Source: a virus. Taken from it: a stretch of DNA of 21,031 bases. The position numbers and the translations under genes were made by a program. Location: positions 1 to 21,031 of the IMG/VR virus record IMGVR_UViG_3300044998_001370. One strand, written 5' to 3'. Under the pieces are notes generated by a model. The model made no database searches, was not told the origin of the DNA, and was given only the letters and a program-made list of their open reading frames with translations. Positions 15,969-21,031 of this stretch are shown one piece after another (within the stretch, counting starts at the first letter, position 1; every line of letters begins with the position of its first letter).

Positions 15969-16890
15969 ACGCTTTTCCCTGGCGGGAGCGACGCTGGCGG
16001 ACTGGCAACGCGAGGCCGGCGATGGCTTCGCCGTGATTCAGTCGTTGCTTCGAGACACGAGCCGTCTCGCGCAGCGGTGGTCGCGCCCGGGCAAGCCCGC
16101 GATGCGGATTGTCGAGCATGGCGACGGACGCGCGGTGGCCGTATGTGACCAGGAGATGGACGAGCCGGTCGAGTTGTCGCACGCGGATCGCGTGCTTCGT
16201 CGCACCTGCGAGCGGCGGCTGCGCTCCCACTTGTGCAACGTGCTCGGGCTCCACGAGACGCGCGAGCCAACGACGCCACTCCCTGGCGTTCTCTTCATCG
16301 GGGACTGGCGGCCGGAGGCGGCGGTGAGCATCCAGGTCTCGGTCATCGTGACGTACTCGGCCGACGATCTCTCGCGCCACCTGCTGGACGTGCGGCAGAA
16401 AGCACAACGCCCCCCGATACTCATGACGTTCACGCGGCAACACTGGTCCCCGCGGCAGGAACCATCGTTGGCGGACGGCCGGATGGTGCTCGTGCCGCTC
16501 GAGGACGTCCTCGACGAACGCGACGGCGCGTGGCACCGTCTGCCATCCTGGGACACCTTTGCTCGCAAAGCTCTACCTCAGGGTGGATCGCCGCCTCTGG
16601 ACCTCGAAGCTCTCAAAGAGCAGGTTCAACGCCTCAAGCCAATGGAGCGCGAAGCAATCGTCGCGCTGGCAGAGAAGCGGCTTGTGGGTCCCAACTCCGG
16701 AAGATTGCCGAGTCAGAGCCTGCTCGCAAAGTGGGCAGGCAACTACGAGCCCGACGCGACCTTCAAAGCGGCCATGTCGAATCTCGTCAAGATGCGGTTC
16801 CTGGACAACGCCCGCCATCATGGAACACGGGGCGGCTACTTCCTCACGCCGCTCGGCCTGGAGGCGTCGAAACTGATCGACCAGTCATGA
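15934..16890 (+). CDS. Unknown protein with C-terminal winged helix
   Basis: A 318-residue protein. Residues about 235-315 look like a winged helix: a helix EREAIVALAEKRLV, then LPSQSLLAKWAG, then a recognition-helix-like FKAAMSNLVKMRFL and the wing GTRGGYFLTPLGLEA. The first 220 residues contain beta-rich stretches (VLFIGDWRPEAAVSIQVSVI) but no family that I recognise. DNA binding is likely from the winged helix. The ATG lies within the previous gene, 35 bases before its stop, with GGAG (15923-15926) upstream, so expression is coupled. A transcriptional regulator or the DNA-recognition subunit of a two-gene system are both possible. Palindromic repeats begin at its stop codon. Confidence 0.8.
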   Translation: MPSPRRSLLCLERFSLAGATLADWQREAGDGFAVIQSLLRDTSRLAQRWSRPGKPAMRIVEHGDGRAVAVCDQEMDEPVELSHADRVLRRTCERRLRSHLCNVLGLHETREPTTPLPGVLFIGDWRPEAAVSIQVSVIVTYSADDLSRHLLDVRQKAQRPPILMTFTRQHWSPRQEPSLADGRMVLVPLEDVLDERDGAWHRLPSWDTFARKALPQGGSPPLDLEALKEQVQRLKPMEREAIVALAEKRLVGPNSGRLPSQSLLAKWAGNYEPDATFKAAMSNLVKMRFLDNARHHGTRGGYFLTPLGLEASKLIDQS

Positions 16891-16896
16891 CTAGTC
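16883..16896. repeat. Overlapping palindromes at the end of the 15934 gene
   Basis: AGTCATGACT (16883-16892) and GACTAGTC (16889-16896) are perfect palindromes sharing four bases, and the stop codon lies within the first. A related GGACTGATC follows at once. They may be a regulator site or a remnant crossover site. There is no U-tract, so a terminator is unlikely. Confidence 0.3.
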
Positions 16897-16932
16897 AGGA
16901 CTGATCCCACGCTTCGAACGCGAGAGACTCCC

Positions 16933-16949
16933 GCCAGTTGATCACTGGC
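16933..16949. promoter_or_regulatory. Operator-like dyad (GCCAGT-N5-ACTGGC)
   Basis: Perfect six-base arms flank a five-base centre (TGATC). The dyad lies about 45 bases upstream of a strong SD-ATG pair (16968-16983) and about 280 bases upstream of the sigma-like gene that opens the phage module. Position and symmetry suggest binding by a phage-type repressor. The assignment is inference. Confidence 0.35.
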
Positions 16950-16980
16950 CTGGCCCCCGAGGGTCCCAAGGAGTCTCACG

Positions 16981-17049
16981 ATGATGTGCATCTCACCCGT
17001 CCCTGAAGCTCGCTGGCGTTCGCCTCCGCTCGGAGTCGTGCGCGCGTAG
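16981..17049 (+). CDS. Possible 22-residue leader peptide
   Basis: ATG 16981 follows a near-perfect SD (AAGGAG, 16968-16973) at a spacing of seven bases, one of the best ribosome binding sites in the window. The frame stops after 22 codons (ATGATGTGCATC... to TAG). The peptide has no recognisable motif. It could be a regulatory leader peptide, a small phage protein, or the truncated start of a lost gene. Its existence is supported only by the SD and spacing. Confidence 0.3.
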   Translation: MMCISPVPEARWRSPPLGVVRA

Positions 17050-17228
17050 CGCGATCGGCGAGCGCACCACGCGCTCCGCCTCGGGCGAATCCGCCCATCA
17101 CCCTTTGGTCGCGTCCGAGTCCGCTCGGCACCGCGGCCCGCCCCAGACCCGTCATTCCACTTGACAGCACTCAACGCGGCCCTGTGCCTCGGCGCGGTGG
17201 CTGCGCGCAGAAACAGAAGGACAAGCAG

Positions 17229-17750
17229 ATGGAAATGGACCGCATCACGATCGAGTTCGCCTGGAAAGTCATTAACAGCGAGGTCGCCCGCTATCGGCAG
17301 CGAGGCTGCATCCGCAGCACTCATGCGGAGGACGTCGCCAGCGCCGTGATGGTGCATCTCGTCGAGGCGTGGGGTCGGTACGACCCGAGCCGTGGGCCGG
17401 TCGAGGCCTTCATCAACCAGGTTGTCACCACGCGCCTGGTGTCGGTACTGCGCGAGCGGCATTCGCGGAAGCGGGGCGGGCGGGCGCGCTCGCTCGGGTG
17501 CCTCGGAGAGGAGCCCGCCGACCCCGCATGGTCGCACGACCGGTGGCGTCGCCTGACCGACCTTCGGATGGACCTGGAATCGGTGCGCCGTCGGCTGAAC
17601 CCCAAGCAGCACAGCGTCTGCGACCAACTCCTCCGCGACCTGCTGGCGCATGCCGCGAAGGAGATGGGCATCCCTCGCCGCACGCTGCGCGACAACGTCG
17701 CCAAGATCCGCCGCATCTTCCGGGACGCGGGCCTTGAGGAGTACTTCTGA
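17229..17750 (+). CDS. Sigma-factor-like phage regulator
   Basis: A 173-residue protein with the two-part layout of a small sigma-70/ECF-like factor. Region-2-like helices are at about 15-80 (HAEDVASAVMVHLVEAWGRY, then AFINQVVTTRLVSVLRERHS), followed by a linker. A C-terminal region-4-like HTH follows (AHAAKEMGIPRRTLRDNVAK). Such proteins direct RNA polymerase or bind DNA to control phage genes, and some are only sigma-like HTH proteins. ATG 17229 has AAGGA (17217-17221) upstream and is preferred over the GTG at 17184. It is the first gene of the replication/recombination module, a typical place for a phage middle- or late-gene regulator. A sigma-like fold is likely; true promoter specificity is inferred. 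Confidence 0.75.
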   Translation: MEMDRITIEFAWKVINSEVARYRQRGCIRSTHAEDVASAVMVHLVEAWGRYDPSRGPVEAFINQVVTTRLVSVLRERHSRKRGGRARSLGCLGEEPADPAWSHDRWRRLTDLRMDLESVRRRLNPKQHSVCDQLLRDLLAHAAKEMGIPRRTLRDNVAKIRRIFRDAGLEEYF

Positions 17751-17802
17751 ATCGCACGCCACGGCGCGCGCGTTTCGCGTAGATGGACCCCGGAGAACTG
17801 CC

Positions 17803-18150
17803 ATGACCAACACCGACGCCCGAGCGGGCCGGTTCGTGTACCGGCTCGCGTTCCAGATTCCCGTGGACATGGAGGCCGTGGAGGAGACGCTCCTCCTGGC
17901 GATCCTGGCGGTCGGCTGCCTATACGGCGATGCGGCCGTCCGGCTCGACGCGGGATACGCCATCAACGCCGACGAGCGCATCGTCGTGATCGATGCGGGC
18001 ACCGAGACGGGCCGCGCGGTCGCGCGTGTGTTCATCGGTTTCTGCACGCGGGAGTTCGGCGACGACACGTTCAGCGTCGCACGCACTGACGGGCCGGTGC
18101 CGAAGAGGCCGTCCGCCGCGGCCCGCCACCCGTGCGAGACGGGTGCGTGA
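17803..18150 (+). CDS. Small hypothetical phage-module protein
   Basis: A 115-residue protein with a compact alpha/beta start (RFVYRLAFQIPVDMEAVEET, then a hydrophobic LLLAILAVGCLYG stretch) and a strand-like IVVIDAGTETG segment. The last 20 residues are basic and polar. I recognise no family. The hydrophobic stretch is too short and too interrupted to be a confident membrane span. The ATG has GGAG (17792-17795) eight bases upstream. It lies between the sigma-like gene and the Sak4-like ATPase, spaced for cotranscription, so it probably belongs to the phage DNA-metabolism module. The frame is open upstream, but that part overlaps the sigma-like gene. Confidence 0.7.
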   Translation: MTNTDARAGRFVYRLAFQIPVDMEAVEETLLLAILAVGCLYGDAAVRLDAGYAINADERIVVIDAGTETGRAVARVFIGFCTREFGDDTFSVARTDGPVPKRPSAAARHPCETGA

Positions 18151-18251
18151 CTGAGCGTCCCTCCATCCCCGCTCTTCCCCTCGTCCGTCTCGGCCAAGGC
18201 GATTACATCCGCGACATCTTCCCCCACGACCTCGTTCCCATCGGAGACCCC

Positions 18252-19082
18252 ATGACCGCAACCAGCCTGATGAACCAGATCAACAGGGGCCGCAGGCCCA
18301 AGCCCCGGCGCGTGATGCTGTACGGCACGCACGGAATCGGTAAGAGCACGTTCGGCGCGATGGCCGAGAACCCGATCTTCATTCCGACCGAGGATGGCCT
18401 CGGCGACATCGAGTGCGAGTCGTTCCCGCTGGCCAAGTCGCTCGGAGACGTGATGGCGGCATTGGAGTCGCTCTACTCCGGCGAGCACGGGTACAGGACC
18501 GTCGTCATCGACAGCCTCGACTGGCTCGAGCGCCTCATCTGGAACGAGGTCTGCGAGGACGAGCAGGTCGAGAGCATCGAGAAGATCGGGTACGCCAAGG
18601 GTTACACGTTCGCCATCGAGAAGTGGCGGATGGTGCTCGGGGCGCTGGATGCCCTCCGCGGCGACCGCGGCATGACCGTGGTCGTCATCGCCCACGCCAA
18701 GATCGAGAAGTTTGAGAACCCCGAGACCGTCCCCTACGACCGCTACTCGCCGCGCCTGCACAAGCTGGCGTCCGCGCTGGTCCAGGAGTGGGCCGACGAG
18801 GTGCTCTTCGCCACGTACAAGGTGCTCACGGTCAAGGTGGACGAGGGCTTCAACAAGGCCAAGCACAACGGCGTGGGCACCGGCGAGCGGATCATCCGCA
18901 CCGTCGAGCGCCCTGCGCACGTTGCGAAGAACCGCTTGAACCTCCCCGAGGAGCTGCCGCTCGACTACCGCGTCTTCGCCGCGCACGTGGCTGGCACGCG
19001 CGGCGACTCCGCTCCCACCACACCGAACACCAACGCCGCGCCCACCACGGGCGAGGCCGTCACTCCGTCATCCGCCAACTGA
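18252..19082 (+). CDS. Sak4-like phage recombination ATPase (AAA_24)
   Basis: A 276-residue RecA-fold ATPase of the phage Sak4/AAA_24 type. Walker A is YGTHGIGKST (24-33), and Walker B ends in VVIDSLDWLE with Asp87. A later RGMTVVVIAHAKIEKF matches the strand and motif-3 region of this group. The C-terminal 30 residues are low-complexity Thr, Ala and Pro. Sak4 proteins bind single-stranded DNA and promote annealing or recombination during phage replication. They are often encoded beside a single-strand-binding or DUF669 protein, as here. ATG 18252 has GGAG (18243-18246) upstream; the longer frame from 18132 is not needed. The DUF669 gene starts 14 bases after its stop. Confidence 0.9.
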   Translation: MTATSLMNQINRGRRPKPRRVMLYGTHGIGKSTFGAMAENPIFIPTEDGLGDIECESFPLAKSLGDVMAALESLYSGEHGYRTVVIDSLDWLERLIWNEVCEDEQVESIEKIGYAKGYTFAIEKWRMVLGALDALRGDRGMTVVVIAHAKIEKFENPETVPYDRYSPRLHKLASALVQEWADEVLFATYKVLTVKVDEGFNKAKHNGVGTGERIIRTVERPAHVAKNRLNLPEELPLDYRVFAAHVAGTRGDSAPTTPNTNAAPTTGEAVTPSSAN

Positions 19083-19096
19083 AAGGACTCTGACCC

Positions 19097-19573
19097 ATGG
19101 CAAACCTGAACAACTTCGATGCGAACAACGTGGACCCCTCCGTCGCTCTCGACCCGATCCCCGCGGGCAAGTACATCGCCGTCGTCACCGAGACGGAAAT
19201 GAAGCCGACCAAGGCGGGCGGTGGGAAGTACCTCCAACTCACGTTCCAGATCATCGACGGGGACCACAAGGGCCGCCTCGTGTGGGCGCGGCTGAACCTG
19301 GAGAACAAGAGCGAGATGACGGTGAAGATCGCGCGGGGCGAGCTCTCCGCGATCTGCCGCGCCGTCGGCGTCATGGCCCCGAAGGACTCGATCGAGCTTC
19401 ACAACATCCCGCTGGAGATCAACGTCGGGCTGAAGAAGCGCGACGACAACGGCGAGTTCACGAACGTCATCAAGGGATACGGGAAGAAGGGCGCGAGCGG
19501 GGGCGGCGGTGCTACGGGCGCTCGCGTGTCCGCCGGCGTCGGCCCTGGGAGCACGCCGCCGTGGAAGCGATAA
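19097..19573 (+). CDS. DUF669 phage protein (SSB-like role)
   Basis: A 158-residue protein fitting DUF669: a short N terminus, then PIPAGKYIAVVTETEMKPTK, a GGKYLQLTFQIIDGDHKGRL core and the LELENK-like ARLNLENKSEMT segment. A polar Gly-rich tail follows (about 133-158), as in single-strand-binding proteins. DUF669 proteins are found in phage replication clusters with Sak4 ATPases and RusA resolvases and probably act on single-stranded DNA. The start is 14 bases after the ATPase gene. The stop lies within the RusA start region (13-base overlap). Confidence 0.9.
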   Translation: MANLNNFDANNVDPSVALDPIPAGKYIAVVTETEMKPTKAGGGKYLQLTFQIIDGDHKGRLVWARLNLENKSEMTVKIARGELSAICRAVGVMAPKDSIELHNIPLEINVGLKKRDDNGEFTNVIKGYGKKGASGGGGATGARVSAGVGPGSTPPWKR

Positions 19574-19947
19574 GCCCATCCGGTCGCGTCCTCGAGCTCC
19601 CGTACCCGCCGAGTGTGAACCACATCTGGCGGCGCATGGGGCACAGGACCGTCATCAGCCGCGAGGGTCGGCGCTACCGCACGGACGTGTGCGCCGCCCT
19701 CGCGGCGATGCGGGTAGAGCGGATGGATGGACGCCTGGCGGTGCGCGTCACCGTCTGCCCTCCCGATCGCCGCCGGCGCGACCTGGACAACGTGCAGAAG
19801 GCGCTGCTTGACGCGCTCGCCAAGGGAGGGGCCTACCGCGACGACTCGCAGATCGATCGGCTGGAAGTGGAGCGAGGCCCGGTGACGCCGGGCGGCAAAG
19901 TGCTGGTGGAACTGACCCAGATCACAACGCAAGGAACCAACCCGTGA
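19561..19947 (+). CDS. rusA: RusA-family Holliday junction resolvase
   Basis: A 128-residue endonuclease of the RusA family. The N terminus has the typical LPYPPSVNHIWRR. The acidic residues are D74, D76 and D95, spaced as the catalytic D70, D72 and D91 of E. coli RusA, and K80 matches the conserved lysine. RusA dimers cut four-way DNA junctions made during recombination. GTG 19561 is the chosen start because it has GGGAG (19547-19551) upstream and leaves a normal family length. The frame is open further upstream, but that part lies inside DUF669. The stop overlaps the next gene (GTGA). It belongs to the same phage module as the Sak4-like ATPase. Confidence 0.92.
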   Translation: MEAISPSGRVLELPYPPSVNHIWRRMGHRTVISREGRRYRTDVCAALAAMRVERMDGRLAVRVTVCPPDRRRRDLDNVQKALLDALAKGGAYRDDSQIDRLEVERGPVTPGGKVLVELTQITTQGTNP

Positions 19948-20225
19948 ACCAGAACCCCGGACGTTGGCACCGAGTCGCCATTGAGTGGTCGGACGGCGCG
20001 AGCATCTCGACCGGCTCGATCCAGATGCCGTACGAAGCGAACAGCGAGCTCAACAGCACCGTGGCCATCTCCCTCGGCTGCGTGCTCCGGCAACTCGGAA
20101 TGTCCGACGTGATCGTTGCCGCCGAGATCCTGAGCCACTCGGAACCGAACGACGCCAATGGAGAGGTGCTTGCCGAGGCCGCAGGCCGGTTTCTGCATCG
20201 CCGAGAGGACTCCCTCAAGCAATGA
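19944..20225 (+). CDS. Small hypothetical protein of the phage module
   Basis: A 93-residue protein I do not recognise. The first third is polar and beta-like; the rest is helical (STVAISLGCVLRQLGMSDVI, then AAEILSH). There are no cysteines besides one in the helix and no membrane segment. The GTG start overlaps the RusA stop (GTGA), and its own stop overlaps the helicase start (ATGA), so it is firmly part of the coupled module. A role with RusA or the helicase is inferred from position only. Confidence 0.75.
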   Translation: MNQNPGRWHRVAIEWSDGASISTGSIQMPYEANSELNSTVAISLGCVLRQLGMSDVIVAAEILSHSEPNDANGEVLAEAAGRFLHRREDSLKQ

Positions 20226-21031
20226 ACCTCCGACCCTATCAATCCGAAGCCGTCGCCGCGGTGTACGAGCACCTGCGGACGCGCGATGACAACCCCTGCG
20301 TGGTGATTCCGACCGGCGGGGGCAAGACGCCCGTCATCGCCACGATCTGCCGCGACGCGGTCGGGCCGTGGAACGGGTCATCCTGGCCCACGTCAAGGAA
20401 CTCCTGGAGCAGGCAGCGGACAAACTCCGCACCATCGCGCCGGACGTGCCCGTGGGCATCTACTCGGCGGGGCTGAAGCGCAAGGACCTCGGGTACGCCG
20501 TCACCATCGCGGGCATCCAGTCGATCTATCAGCGGGCGTGCGACCTGGGGCCGGTGGACCTGCTCATCGTGGATGAGGCGCACCTGATCCCGCCCGACGG
20601 CGAGGGGATGTATCGGCAGTTCATCGTCGACGCCAAGGTTGTGAACCCGCTGGTGCGGGTGATCGGGCTGACGGCGACGCCTTTCCGGATGAAGTCGGGG
20701 CCGATCTGCGAGCCCAGCAACATCCTCAACCATGTGTGCTTCGAGGTCGGCGTCCGCGAGCTGATCGTGCAGGGCTTCTTGTCGCCGCTGCGGACGAAGG
20801 CGGGGCTCCAGAAAGTCAGCACCGACGATCTGCACGTCCGCGCCGGCGAGTTCGTCGCCAGCGAGGTCGAGGACCTTATGGACAAAGACGCCCTGGTCGA
20901 GGGAGCGTGCGCCGAGATTGTCGAGCACACGCGGGACCGCGCGGCAACGCTGATCTTCTCGTCGGGCATCCGCCACGGGCAGCACATCGTCGATGTGCTC
21001 AAAACCAAGCACGGCATCGAGTGCGGGTTCG
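20222..21031 (+). CDS. DEAH-box SF2 helicase, frameshifted and cut by the window end
   Basis: The N-terminal part of a superfamily 2 phage-type helicase. MNLRPYQSEAVAAVY opens the Q-motif-like region, and motif I follows as IPTGGGKT. Reading in the starting frame then loses similarity after TICRDAV. Another frame continues with VILAHVKELLEQA, motif II DEAH (20572-20583) and motif III TATPF, and stays open to the window edge. A one-base deletion, or an equivalent change, between about 20355 and 20377 explains this. It could be a real mutation, a sequencing error or a programmed shift; no clear slippery heptamer is seen. The ATG overlaps the preceding stop. Helicases of this type unwind DNA in phage replication or recombination. 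The 3' part lies outside the window. Confidence 0.85.

Larger units (their letters stand above)
16891..17228. other. Intergenic region before the phage-like module
   Basis: About 340 bases without a confident gene. It contains the palindromes at 16883-16896, the dyad at 16933-16949 and a possible leader ORF (16981-17049). It also holds a TTGACA hexamer (17161-17166) that would suit a -35 box, but no good -10 lies 16-18 bases downstream. A long antisense frame crosses the region but looks like a shadow. The region probably holds the promoter and operators of the replication module. Confidence 0.4.

Noticed and set aside
16836-18986. 716-residue minus-strand ORF
   Set aside because: It is antisense to the sigma-like, small hypothetical and Sak4-like genes, which carry real motifs. 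It is Arg/Pro/Ala-rich with no domain, a shadow of GC-rich coding DNA.
1-21031. CRISPR arrays, tRNA and rRNA genes
   Set aside because: No regularly spaced repeats, cloverleaf-like sequences or rRNA-like stretches were seen on either strand.

Overview
This is a GC-rich bacterial accessory region with almost every gene on the + strand. There are no rRNA or tRNA genes, no CRISPR arrays and no recognisable core-metabolism genes. The host cannot be named from the sequence. The high GC, the many leaderless or weak-SD starts, the DUF2924 plus serine-recombinase module and the Ycf46/DUF1257/DUF2997 set would fit a planctomycete or another GC-rich environmental Gram-negative, but this is a low-confidence guess.

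Layout. (1) 1-507: the end of an unidentified upstream unit with a strong intrinsic terminator (133-164), then a non-coding leader with a perfect 12-bp palindrome and a candidate promoter. (2) 508-10426: a tight seven-gene operon, each gene overlapping or almost touching the next. It encodes a Ycf46-type AAA+ ATPase, a large UPF1-like SF1 helicase, a winged-helix protein with a possible PLD-like C-terminal domain, an unknown protein with a coiled coil, a small DUF2997 protein, a DUF1257 (Ycf35-like) protein and a radical-SAM activase-like protein. (3) 10742-13520: an integration module of a small protein, a DUF2924 protein, a large serine recombinase and a ParB/KorB-like HTH protein, again coupled by overlaps. 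(4) 13495-14566, minus strand: an excisionase-like HTH antitoxin and PIN toxin pair. (5) 14772-16890: two coupled genes of unknown function, the second ending in a winged helix. (6) 17229-21031: a phage-type replication/recombination module with a sigma-like regulator, a small unknown protein, a Sak4-like ATPase, a DUF669 protein, a RusA resolvase, a small unknown protein and a DEAH helicase. The helicase has a frameshift and runs off the window.

Interpretation. The window looks like an integrated phage-like or mobile element carrying cargo. The operon at 508-10426 is the best candidate for an undescribed system. It joins two motor ATPases, a possible nuclease-fold protein and a radical-SAM enzyme to the DUF2997/DUF1257 pair, and it sits beside a recombinase, a toxin-antitoxin pair and another unknown gene pair. 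A nucleic-acid-directed conflict or defence role, or a protein/RNA maintenance role, is inference from composition and neighbourhood. The sequence does not prove it.
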